A stretch of DNA of 32,761 nt. It comes from a virus. The notes under the pieces were generated by a model that saw nothing but the letters and a program-made list of their open reading frames with translations, had not been told where the DNA came from and searched no databases. Shown piece by piece: positions 1-7,610 of the stretch. How positions within the stretch are numbered: position 1 is the stretch's first letter; every line of letters starts with the position of its first letter. Made by a program: the position numbers and the translations under genes. The stretch is from the IMG/VR virus record IMGVR_UViG_3300047510_001639, positions 1 through 32,761 of that record; one strand, written 5' to 3'.

Positions 1-86
1 CATCTTGCATGTTTGTGCCTCCATGTTATTTGACTAGCCGCTTTACATAGCAGAAGATTGCCTAAGATGAAAGCATGGAAGGCACA

Positions 87-557
87 ATGAAACTGACCAA
101 CGCACAACATGAAGAAGCACTAAGAGCTATACGAAATGGCGCGTCTGTGCATCAGATTGCAGCAAAATATAAACTCAGCATCGATGATTCAAACGAACTG
201 ATTGCTGCCGTAGCAAGAGAAACACGCGAAGGTGCGAGCAGCCATCGCATAATGCTTCGCGCTTTGTTGCGTGAGCAAGCACCGCTGGCTTTGAAGACGT
301 TGGTTGACCTCTGCCAGCCGAACTTGAACGTCGAGAATCAAATGGACTTGCAAGTTCTCAATCTCAGATTAAAGGCTGCTGAGAAGATTCTTGGCTATGC
401 AAGCCGCATGATGATTGAAGATGTCGTAACTGGTGTCGTTGAAGCTGGACGTGAAGAAGAAATGCAAGACACATTGTTTGACTTTGAATCGGTTGTGAAT
501 CCAGACGGTGGAACGACGCTCATTGCACAGCCTAAATTGAAGTTGGTTGAGAGTTGA
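87..557 (+). CDS. Small terminase subunit (probable)
   Basis: Probable DNA-recognition subunit of the packaging motor, which selects phage DNA and hands it to the large terminase. The first 40 residues read as a helix-turn-helix: an NAQHEEALRAI helix, then VHQIAAKYKLS, as in small terminases. The middle is helical and Leu/Ala-rich, suiting oligomerisation, and the last 40 residues are acidic. At 156 residues it has a typical length. It lies directly upstream of the large terminase, with its TGA at 555-557 almost touching the next ATG at 559. The start at 87 is preferred because GGAAGG lies at 77-82. An in-frame ATG at 75 adds four residues but has no visible ribosome site. The call rests on position, size and the HTH-like start, because small terminases conserve little sequence. 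Another DNA-binding protein is the main alternative. Confidence 0.7.
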   Translation: MKLTNAQHEEALRAIRNGASVHQIAAKYKLSIDDSNELIAAVARETREGASSHRIMLRALLREQAPLALKTLVDLCQPNLNVENQMDLQVLNLRLKAAEKILGYASRMMIEDVVTGVVEAGREEEMQDTLFDFESVVNPDGGTTLIAQPKLKLVES

Positions 558-558
558 A

Positions 559-1977
559 ATGCAGATTAAACTTCCGACTCCATACTCTACTTGGCAAAAG
601 CATCTTATCAATGAAAAAACTCGCTTAATTGTGCTCGCTCTTGGTACAAAATGTGGAAAAACATTAGGCGGTGCTGGTCGAATTGCGAACTTCAGTTTCC
701 AAGCACCACGCGAACAGGCTGCGCTTTATCGAATTGTCGCGCCGACCTATCAGCAGGCAAGTATCACTTACAAATATCTTGATCGATTGTTTCCGCAAAC
801 ATTACCTCAGCAATCAAATTTAACTCGTGAGCAATACAAAGCCGCGCAAAATCAATGGTTGCAACTCACGCCAGAACGCAGCGAATCTCGCATGAGGATG
901 CGCTGGAATCATAATGGCGCTCAAATTCAATGCGTTCATGCTCAGGATCCAGAACGCAGTATCGAAGGTGAAAGAACGCATGGGAATTTGATTGATGAGG
1001 CGGCGAAATGTTCCACGCAAACCTTCGCGTCAGTTATGTCAACGACATCGCAAACAGGTGGATGGATAGCGCTAACATCCACACCTCGTGGCAAGAATCA
1101 CTTCTATGATCTATACCGCCAATGCCAGGAACACATGGCTTGGGCCGAAAAGCATCAGAAACCTTACGAGCAGTTCTGTGCCACCGCGAGAACGATTGAC
1201 TCGCCTTTTGTTGACAAGCGCGTGGTCGAGCAGGCGAAGCTATCATTGCCTGATAGATTGTTCCGCCAGCTTTACCTTGCTGAGTTCATGGATGACGGCT
1301 CAGTGTTCATGGGCCATCGCGATTGCGTTGAAGGCGACCTGATTGACGTTCAAGGCAAGATGCAAGCCTGGCAGGTTCCAGATGCTAAGACACGCAAGGT
1401 CGTCATTGGTGCTGACTGGGCCAAGCGAACTGACTACGGCGTCTTTGTTGCCTTTGAAGTTGGAACCACAAGACCGCGCATCATTGGCTTCCGTCGATTT
1501 CAGGGATTGGACTACAAGATAGCCATTCGTGAGTTGTATCAGTTCACCGAGCAGTTCAACGAAGTGCTGCTGATTCGCCATGACCGCACAGGCATCGGTG
1601 ACGTCATCAACGATATGCTTTCCAACTTCACATGCCCGATTGATCCGGTCGTGTTCACCAATGAAAGCAAGTCTTCGATGGTGGACTCCTACATGGTGGC
1701 AATTGAGACGAGGAATCTTGTGCTTCCGAACTGGCCTGACCTTATCAAAGAGCATGACAACTACGACGTGAAGATGAGCGTCCTTGGAAAGCCGACCTAT
1801 TCGGCACCGCCTGGCTTGCACGACGATATTGTGACTGCTTGCTTCTTGGCTTGGACGGCCGTGCTTGAAACACAAGACCGCGTATTTGACGTGCGCTTCC
1901 TTGAAGACCTGCCGAAAACTGCGCTTTCCGTGGAGTCGTGGTACGCTAACCTCGCCGACGAAAACGATGACTTCTGA
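559..1977 (+). CDS. terL: Large terminase subunit (ATPase and nuclease)
   Basis: Motor ATPase and headful or cos nuclease that drives DNA into the prohead through the portal. Seen in the sequence: a Walker A-like loop GTKCGKT at residues 29-35, Walker B LIDEAA with D146-E147, and the coupling motif TSTPRG soon after. The C-terminal RNase H-like nuclease starts at VIGADWAKRTDYG (D286), continues with IRHDRTGIGD, and ends with HDDIVTACFLAW (D422/D423). The order and the 472-residue length are normal for TerL. ATG 559 is chosen over an in-frame TTG at 547, which would overlap the upstream gene. The next gene follows after 32 bases. The enzyme identity is secure. The packaging mechanism (cos or headful) cannot be told from this. 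Confidence 0.97.
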   Translation: MQIKLPTPYSTWQKHLINEKTRLIVLALGTKCGKTLGGAGRIANFSFQAPREQAALYRIVAPTYQQASITYKYLDRLFPQTLPQQSNLTREQYKAAQNQWLQLTPERSESRMRMRWNHNGAQIQCVHAQDPERSIEGERTHGNLIDEAAKCSTQTFASVMSTTSQTGGWIALTSTPRGKNHFYDLYRQCQEHMAWAEKHQKPYEQFCATARTIDSPFVDKRVVEQAKLSLPDRLFRQLYLAEFMDDGSVFMGHRDCVEGDLIDVQGKMQAWQVPDAKTRKVVIGADWAKRTDYGVFVAFEVGTTRPRIIGFRRFQGLDYKIAIRELYQFTEQFNEVLLIRHDRTGIGDVINDMLSNFTCPIDPVVFTNESKSSMVDSYMVAIETRNLVLPNWPDLIKEHDNYDVKMSVLGKPTYSAPPGLHDDIVTACFLAWTAVLETQDRVFDVRFLEDLPKTALSVESWYANLADENDDF

Positions 1978-2009
1978 CGCAATCCATCACCAACCGGAGC
2001 AGAGACAAG

Positions 2010-2228
2010 ATGGCCTTGGTCGTGCAGCTTAAAAAAGGCGAAGCACTCAGAGTCGGTGACCAAGTGTTGATCGTAAGCGCAAGCCGTGGTGCTCGCATTG
2101 TCCTGGACGCTCCAAAAGATGTGAAGATTGAACGGCTCGGAGTCTTGCACGATGAGGAACAACGAGATGCGGAACGACAAGGAGCGGTCATCGTCAAAAG
2201 AGCGAATGAGGCGAAAGCCAAGGAGTGA
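2010..2228 (+). CDS. CsrA-like RNA-binding protein (phage-encoded)
   Basis: This 72-residue protein reads as a CsrA/RsmA homologue, the family of small dimeric RNA binders that grip GGA-containing hairpins near ribosome sites and alter translation. Residues 3-46 follow the CsrA strand order: LVVQLKKGEALRVGDQV, then RIVLDAPKDVKIER. These correspond to the family's GE-L-IGD segment, the APK turn, and the strand carrying the key arginine (here R41 in KIER). The last 25 residues are a charged helix, as in CsrA, but longer. It lies between terminase and portal genes and overlaps the portal reading frame. The ribosome site is GGAG at 1996-1999. RNA binding is inferred from family resemblance. An alternative is a small structural beta protein that resembles CsrA by chance. 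Confidence 0.72.
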   Translation: MALVVQLKKGEALRVGDQVLIVSASRGARIVLDAPKDVKIERLGVLHDEEQRDAERQGAVIVKRANEAKAKE

Positions 2229-4752
2229 TTACTCGCTTCGCTACATCGATCCGAACGGAATGCCTTCAGATGAACCTTTCAACTCGGCATGGTCGGTTGA
2301 AACCAAGGCGTTCCTGACAAGCCAAAACCTGAAGGCTTTGTTCTTCAGCGAGGATTGGGTTTTCATTTGCGTCGATGCTTATGCTCAACCGATTTCATCA
2401 TTGCCGTTGCAGGTCATCCGCAAAGGCTCCGAAAATGGAGAAGCTGTCGAGAAGCCAGTTCAATTCCATCCAGTGTCTCAGCTTCTTGAGAATCCAAACC
2501 AGTTCGTTGATGGCGTGGCTTTGAAATACTCGCTTGCCTGCGACTACGTTCTCGGTGGCAACTCGTTCCTGTACCATGCCAAGCAAAACAAGCAGGCTTA
2601 TCACATCAGCTTTGACCGAGTGCAGTACAAACTCGATGGCAACGGCTTGCCTGAAAGTTACATCGTCTATCCAGACAATGAAGAAATCATTCCAAACGTG
2701 ACCAAAGGAATCACCATCCAGCTTTCCGAGATGGTTCACGTTCGCAGACCGAACCCAAGCTCACCAATCTGGGGCCTTTCGCCATTCGTTCCAGGCAGAC
2801 GCTCGGTGCTGTTCAATCGGTATTCGCAAGACTACCTGAACAGCTTCTACCTCAAAGGCGCTACGCCTCAAGGCATCCTTGAGATGGAACAATCAGCCAA
2901 TGAGCAGAGTGTTCTCCGATTGCTGCGCTCGTTTGAGTTGGCTCACACTGGACGACGCAACCAACGCCGCACAATGCTTTTGCCAAAAGGCGTGAAGTGG
3001 TCTGCTGCCGACCATAAGATTGCCGATCAGCAAATCGTTGACCTCGTTCGCATGAACCGCGAGACGATTCTCAACACGCTTCACATTCCAAAGCACGTCG
3101 TGTCTCTGCAAGAAGCCGGAAGTCTCGGCTCTGAAGAGCACAAGATGGCGCTAAAGTACTTCTGGACAGCAGCTCTGCTTCCAACGGCAAATGCTTTGGC
3201 TGCCTCTTTGACCAAGCATTTCCGTCAAGCCGGAATGCTGGCAGTCAATGAAGAGCTGCGATTTGACACGTCCGAAGTCGCAATTTTGCAAGATGACCTC
3301 AAGGCCAATGCTGAAACCGCAAACTTGCTGCTTTCAACGCACACTTTGAACGAAGTTCGTGCCACTGTCTTTGGCTTGCCACCATTGCCAGAAGGCGACT
3401 ACACGCCAGGTGTTGCTCAGCCGTTGCCAACGCTCAGTGCTCCTGCTGTTGAACCAACACAAGTCAAAGCAATGGACGACGAAGACGATGGCGCGGATAT
3501 GGAATACAAAGCCATTCCAGCCAAATACGAAGGCATCGACTTCAAGCCTCCACAGGATGTTGCAGACGAGGCAACGCTTGGCCTTGAAATGCGCAAGAAA
3601 TATGGCCGTGGTGGAACAGAGGTCGGCGTTGCGCGAGCTGTGCAACTGAAGAATCGTCGCACTGTACTGCCGGACACCATTCAACGTATGGTCAGCTATT
3701 TCGCTCGTCACGATGGCGAAGCAGACAACAAAGAAGACAATGGTGAACCGTCAGCCGGAGCGATTGCGTGGAAGCTCTGGGGGGGATCACCAGGCAAGCG
3801 TTGGTCTGAAAAAGTGCAAGGCCAGATGCAATCGGCTGATGAACAAGAGAAAGCACAGCAGCCTGAAGTTGAGTCAAAGGTCGAGATTGTTCAGACCAAA
3901 GAACTTGGCAAATATGCCTCGCAGGTCAAAGCAAACGAAGACAGCCTCGACGCTTACCTGAAGAAAGAGCTGCCAACAGTAACTGAAGCTGCGTTGGACT
4001 TCCTCGCTCTTGAGGCTGAGACAGCGGTCAAGACGCTGCGTTCAAGCAAAGGCATCAAGGCAGACCTTCCATCAGCCAAAGAATACAAAAAGCGTTTGGA
4101 TAAGGCGCTCAAAAGCCTTCAGAAGCAATACAATGAGAAGTTCAATGAACCTCTGGAAGCCTCAATGAGCCTTGGCTACGACCTCCAGGCCAACATGATA
4201 TTCGACAAGCCAAGCCGTGACGCTCTGCTCGCTGCCAAGCAAACAGATGCCAAAGGTCGCGCTGCTGCCTTGGAAGCTCGCAACATCGAAACCTTCAAGA
4301 ACGTCAGCAAGACAACCACCGACCGCGTGATGAAGATTGTCCAAAAAGGCATCGAAGATGGCCTTTCAGTCGATGACGTGGCAAAGCTGATTGTCGAGGA
4401 CTCAATCAAGATTGGCCCAAGCCGCGCTCAGACGATTGCCAGAACCGAAACGCTCACAGCCGTTTCTCTTGGACAGGCATCAATGATGGAGCTTGCTGCC
4501 AAGGCGATTCCTGGCCTCAAGAAGAGCTGGATTTCATCTCAAGACGAAGACGTCCGTGAGTCGCATAAAGCCGTCAACGGTGAGATTCGGGATAGTGACG
4601 AAAAATTCAGCAATGGTTTAATGTATCCAAGAGATCCGGATGCCGAACCAGGCGAGTCAATCAACTGCCGATGCGTCCTTGTGACTCTGGCACCGGAAGA
4701 CCTTGAAGATTATCGTGCTGAACTCGAAGCACTGAAGGAGAATGCAGAATGA
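2167..4752 (+). CDS. Portal protein fused to a minor head (SPP1 gp7/Mu gpF-like) domain
   Basis: A fused head protein of 861 residues. Residues about 30-400 are an HK97-type portal, the dodecameric ring for DNA entry and tail attachment, with YVLGGNSFLY, a WGLSPF segment and a long C-terminal helix region. After an acidic linker, residues about 454-553 carry a module with GLEMRKKYGRGGTEVGVARA and SYFARHDGE...AGAIAWKLWGGS, which I recall as recurring beside phage portals and proteases. Residues about 590-861 match the SPP1 gp7/Mu gpF minor head family: ARTET at 758-762, W...DEDVRESH, and a final NCRC. Separate portal and gp7 genes are more usual. The start is uncertain: ATGs at 2152 and 2167 each have a GGAG/GAGG site nine bases upstream, and 2206 overlaps the CsrA-like gene least. 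The stop overlaps the protease start (ATGA). Confidence 0.93.
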   Translation: MRNDKERSSSKERMRRKPRSDYSLRYIDPNGMPSDEPFNSAWSVETKAFLTSQNLKALFFSEDWVFICVDAYAQPISSLPLQVIRKGSENGEAVEKPVQFHPVSQLLENPNQFVDGVALKYSLACDYVLGGNSFLYHAKQNKQAYHISFDRVQYKLDGNGLPESYIVYPDNEEIIPNVTKGITIQLSEMVHVRRPNPSSPIWGLSPFVPGRRSVLFNRYSQDYLNSFYLKGATPQGILEMEQSANEQSVLRLLRSFELAHTGRRNQRRTMLLPKGVKWSAADHKIADQQIVDLVRMNRETILNTLHIPKHVVSLQEAGSLGSEEHKMALKYFWTAALLPTANALAASLTKHFRQAGMLAVNEELRFDTSEVAILQDDLKANAETANLLLSTHTLNEVRATVFGLPPLPEGDYTPGVAQPLPTLSAPAVEPTQVKAMDDEDDGADMEYKAIPAKYEGIDFKPPQDVADEATLGLEMRKKYGRGGTEVGVARAVQLKNRRTVLPDTIQRMVSYFARHDGEADNKEDNGEPSAGAIAWKLWGGSPGKRWSEKVQGQMQSADEQEKAQQPEVESKVEIVQTKELGKYASQVKANEDSLDAYLKKELPTVTEAALDFLALEAETAVKTLRSSKGIKADLPSAKEYKKRLDKALKSLQKQYNEKFNEPLEASMSLGYDLQANMIFDKPSRDALLAAKQTDAKGRAAALEARNIETFKNVSKTTTDRVMKIVQKGIEDGLSVDDVAKLIVEDSIKIGPSRAQTIARTETLTAVSLGQASMMELAAKAIPGLKKSWISSQDEDVRESHKAVNGEIRDSDEKFSNGLMYPRDPDAEPGESINCRCVLVTLAPEDLEDYRAELEALKENAE

Positions 4753-6065
4753 TAAAGTCAACGAAGGAAGCCAAGTTCAAAGCACTTGGCCAAAAAGCAG
4801 CAGACAACGCAGTGGTCATTGAAGGCTACGCCAACAAGTTCCAGTCAGACGCTTACAATGAGCGCATGGATCCATTGAGCGTCAAACTCGACCGCTTCAA
4901 GCAAAACCCAATTCTTCTGTTCAATCACGACATGAACTATCCTGTTGGCAAGGTCGTTGCCGTGGAACCTCGTGAGGATGGCTTGTTTGTCAAAGCTGCC
5001 GTCAGTCATGCTGACCACGAAAAGATTGCCTATGTGCGCGAGCTAGTTGCCGATGGTACGCTCTGCACTTTCTCTGTGCGTTTTGCTGGCGAACAAGTGG
5101 TCGAAGATCCGGAAGTCGCTGGTGGTAAGCTCATCAAAAACTGGGAATTGCAGGAGGTAAGTATCGTGTCCATTCCAGCGCAACCGGATTCCACATTCTC
5201 ATTGGCAAACGCCAAGTCGCTTGGCGAAGCTCGTCAGATGGTTCTCAAAGCCAAAGGAGCAATGGTCGCTCAAGTGGCTGCTGAGCACATCGCCAAGCTC
5301 GAAGAAGCAGGCGAAAAGAAAGAAGACCTGCTTGAGAAGATTTCCGAGCAGTCTGGCAGTGAGCCTGGACAGCTTGCTGAAGTCCTCGCTGGCAACGTGA
5401 CTCCAGTTCCAGAGCCTGTGCTGTCGGCACTCGCTTCGGTTCTTGGCATCGAATCCAACCTGCTTGCTGAACACAACGCACACGACGTTGAAGCTCAGAA
5501 GAAGATGGACGCTGAGAAGCCTGAAGAGAAGATGGAAGACAAGCCAGAAGAAAAGAAAGAAGATGAGAAAGCAGAGTATCCTTCTCTGTCTCAAGCTGTG
5601 CAAGAATGTGTTTCTGAGAAGATTCCAAAACTCATCGCTGAAGGCAAAGAGCAAGAACAAGCCGTGGCCATTGCAATCTCGATGTGTTCAAAGGAAAAAG
5701 GTTGCTCAGAGTTTCAACCAACTCGTGAGATGATGGCCAAGTGGCTTGATGATTGCGACAAAGTAAAGCAAGCTGATCAAGAAGGCACACCTCAAGAATC
5801 GGTCGCTGTACCGAACAAGGAACCAGAAGGCATGAATGACAACGCCGTTTTGATGTTGATGAAGTCGCAGCTTGAGATGCTTGGTTCCATCTCGGTCAAG
5901 CTCGACAAGCTGGCTGAAGTGTTCATGGCCGCGGCTGAAAAGCCAAAGGTTGAAGCTGAAGTGGAAAAAGAAGAGCCTGAAGCCGAAATGCCAGCAGAGG
6001 CAGCCGAGCAAATGAAGGCCATTCTTGACCGCTACGAGGCCAAGCTCAAAGGCTTGCTCGCTTGA
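4749..6065 (+). CDS. Prohead maturation protease with scaffold-like C-terminus
   Basis: HK97-family prohead serine protease (residues about 15-160) joined to a long scaffold-like tail. Candidate catalytic residues are H60 in LLFNHD and S109 in CTFSVRF, with an acidic residue in WELQEVSIVSIPA completing the site. Residues 180-240 are helical. Residues 250-275 are an extremely Glu/Lys-rich linker. Residues 277-313 hold a module with VSEKIPKLIAEGKEQEQAVA followed by IAISMC, a motif I recognise as recurring in phage head proteins. The last 80 residues are acidic and probably coiled-coil, as expected for an internal scaffold that the protease destroys during maturation. It overlaps the portal gene by four bases and precedes the capsid gene. 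Protease assignment is firm; the scaffold role is inferred. Confidence 0.92.
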   Translation: MIKSTKEAKFKALGQKAADNAVVIEGYANKFQSDAYNERMDPLSVKLDRFKQNPILLFNHDMNYPVGKVVAVEPREDGLFVKAAVSHADHEKIAYVRELVADGTLCTFSVRFAGEQVVEDPEVAGGKLIKNWELQEVSIVSIPAQPDSTFSLANAKSLGEARQMVLKAKGAMVAQVAAEHIAKLEEAGEKKEDLLEKISEQSGSEPGQLAEVLAGNVTPVPEPVLSALASVLGIESNLLAEHNAHDVEAQKKMDAEKPEEKMEDKPEEKKEDEKAEYPSLSQAVQECVSEKIPKLIAEGKEQEQAVAIAISMCSKEKGCSEFQPTREMMAKWLDDCDKVKQADQEGTPQESVAVPNKEPEGMNDNAVLMLMKSQLEMLGSISVKLDKLAEVFMAAAEKPKVEAEVEKEEPEAEMPAEAAEQMKAILDRYEAKLKGLLA

Positions 6066-6088
6066 AAATTCTGTCCGTGTGATACACT
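6062..6088 (+). promoter_or_regulatory. Putative promoter for the major capsid gene
   Basis: TTGAAA at 6062-6067 is followed by 15 bases and an extended -10-like TGATACACT at 6080-6088. The 11-base core TGTGATACRCT recurs in the gap before the tail tube gene (14601-14611). Both copies precede a short leader hairpin and a strong ribosome site. The -35 match is fair and the spacing is slightly short, so the recurrence is the main support. Confidence 0.42.
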
Positions 6089-6098
6089 GTTACTCGGA

Positions 6099-6143
6099 GC
6101 CTCATGACGAGGCGTTTAACTTTGCGGCAGTCAGCCGCTTTTT
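6099..6143 (+). other. Two tandem leader hairpins before the capsid gene
   Basis: Hairpin 1 pairs GCCTC (6099-6103) with GAGGC (6109-6113) around loop ATGAC. Hairpin 2 pairs GCGGC (6124-6128) with GCCGC (6134-6138) around loop AGTCA and is followed by five T (6139-6143) and immediately by the GGAGG ribosome site at 6144-6148. Each has a 5-bp stem and a 5-base loop. Hairpin 2 resembles a weak intrinsic terminator for readthrough from the protease gene. It could equally stabilise the capsid mRNA or hold the ribosome site open. Confidence 0.55.
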
Positions 6144-6152
6144 GGAGGAAGT

Positions 6153-7535
6153 ATGTCGAATTTTGAGAAACGGCTGGCTGAGTTTGAAAGCAAAGTTCAG
6201 TCTGCTGTCGGTGAAATTGAAAAGGCCAAGTCGGCTGGTATCGTTGGTGGAGCAACCAGCTTCAGCAACCGTAGCAACAGCGACGAGCAAAAACTTCTCG
6301 CTTCTTTCGGCGCTGCAAACGTCAAGCAGCTCCTTGAAGTGAACGTCGCTCATCCTCGCTTTGCACACGTCAACGACAATCTGAAGTCTGCTGTTATGCA
6401 GCTCAAGAAAGACATGGACATCGCTCGCATGTCGGCTCAGATTTTCGGTGGCCAACCTCAAGACCGTGGCGACGAAGACCGCGCTGCTCACGTCAAAGGC
6501 GTTCTCGAAACTCCTTTCGCTCGCATGGTTGACCTCAAGGCTCGCTTGAAGAGCTTCGGTTCCACAGTTGCTGGTGACGGCGATGAATGGGTTCCAACTG
6601 CAATCTCGGCTTCGTACATCGAAGAGTATGAGCTTGAGAAGAAACTGGCTGCTGCATTCCGCGAAATCCCAATGAGCAGCAATCCTTTCGAATTGCCTGT
6701 TCAGTACGGCGTGACCAAAGCTCGCTTGATTGGCGAAGGCGCTGCTGCAACCGACGCAAACTTCGGAACTGAGAAGATTCAATTCTCGGCACCTAAGTTG
6801 GTTGAATACTACCTGTTGCCTGAAGAACTGAACGAAGACTCTGCTCCTGCAATCCTTGAGCTGGCTCGTCAGGACGTTCTCGCTGCTCAGTTGCGCGCTG
6901 TTGAAGATGCAATCATCAACGGTGACACAACTGGAACACACATGGACGCAGACACGACTGCTGCAAGCAGCAACCGTAAGGCTTGGAAAGGCCTTCGTAA
7001 GCTCGCTCTCGAAGCAAGCTCGACTGTTTCCTTCTCCGGCGCTGGTGTCAGCAAGACTGGCCTCGACGCAATGCGCAAGCTGATGGGCAAGTACGGCACG
7101 AATCCAAAAGAACTCGCATGGGTTGTTGGCCCAAGTGCTTACGCTCAGATGTTGAACATCGACGAAGTTGCTACTGTTGAGAAGTTTGGCCCACAGGCTA
7201 CTATCCTCAGCGGCGCTCTGGCTGTGTTCCGTGGTATCCCAATCGTTGTGTCTGAGTTCATCCGCGAAGACCTCAACGCTTCTGGTGTTCAAGACGGCGT
7301 AACAGTCAACAGAACTGTTGCTCACCTTGCGAACATTCGTCGTTTCTACCTTGGACGTCGTCGTCCAATCCGCGTCAAGGTTCAGCAAGACGCTCGTGCA
7401 GAGTACGATCGTTGGCAGTTGGTTTCTTATCAGCGCGTGGACTTCAAAGGCCACAAGCAAGCTGGTCAGACCTACGCTGGCGGTGAAACATCCTCTGAGC
7501 GTTCATCGGTTCTTGGAATCAACATCCTCGCTTGA
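6153..7535 (+). CDS. Major capsid protein, HK97 fold
   Basis: Main shell protein of the icosahedral head, 460 residues. The first ~110 residues are helical and charged (FEKRLAEFESKVQSAVGEIE), as expected of a delta/scaffold domain removed by the prohead protease. The rest reads as a classic HK97-fold subunit: VDLKARLKSFG, an E-loop region, a spine-helix stretch LELARQDVLAAQLRAVEDAIINGD, the A-domain segment LAWVVGPSAYAQML, then GIPIVVSEFI and a C-terminal RRFYLGRRRPIRVKVQQDA strand. The strong GGAGG site at 6144-6148 is four bases before the ATG. A promoter-like motif lies upstream and a strong terminator downstream, so this gene probably has its own abundant transcript. The exact cleavage point is not determined. 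Confidence 0.96.
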   Translation: MSNFEKRLAEFESKVQSAVGEIEKAKSAGIVGGATSFSNRSNSDEQKLLASFGAANVKQLLEVNVAHPRFAHVNDNLKSAVMQLKKDMDIARMSAQIFGGQPQDRGDEDRAAHVKGVLETPFARMVDLKARLKSFGSTVAGDGDEWVPTAISASYIEEYELEKKLAAAFREIPMSSNPFELPVQYGVTKARLIGEGAAATDANFGTEKIQFSAPKLVEYYLLPEELNEDSAPAILELARQDVLAAQLRAVEDAIINGDTTGTHMDADTTAASSNRKAWKGLRKLALEASSTVSFSGAGVSKTGLDAMRKLMGKYGTNPKELAWVVGPSAYAQMLNIDEVATVEKFGPQATILSGALAVFRGIPIVVSEFIREDLNASGVQDGVTVNRTVAHLANIRRFYLGRRRPIRVKVQQDARAEYDRWQLVSYQRVDFKGHKQAGQTYAGGETSSERSSVLGINILA

Positions 7536-7550
7536 TGACCTCAAGCAAGG

Positions 7551-7562
7551 TATGATGAGAGC
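7551..7562 (+). promoter_or_regulatory. Putative -10 element shared with position 15965
   Basis: TATGATGAGAGC here matches TATGATAAGAGC at 15965-15976 with a single G/A difference. Both lie in the gap downstream of the two cassette genes. TATGAT is a good -10 hexamer, but no convincing -35 is visible. If initiation occurs about seven bases downstream, the new transcript would start within the terminator stem and lack its 5' half, so it would escape termination. Confidence 0.3.
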
Positions 7563-7587
7563 AGCTTAACCGCTGCTCTTTTTTTTT
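7558..7587 (+). terminator. Strong intrinsic terminator after the capsid gene
   Basis: An 8-bp stem AGAGCAGC/GCTGCTCT (7558-7565 with 7572-7579), a 6-base loop TTAACC, and a run of nine T (7579-7587). It lies 23 bases after the capsid stop codon. Confidence 0.92.
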
Positions 7588-7610
7588 GCCTTTACAAACT
7601 GAGGTTCGAG

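Noticed and set aside
30-74. Promoter with TTGACT at 30-35 before the small terminase
   Set aside because: No acceptable -10 hexamer lies at 15-19 bases downstream. TAAGAT at 63-68 is too far away.
6102-7460. 452-residue minus-strand open frame opposite the capsid gene
   Set aside because: The capsid protein on the + strand is certain. The opposite frame is open because of codon bias and has low-information Ser/Val/Leu composition.
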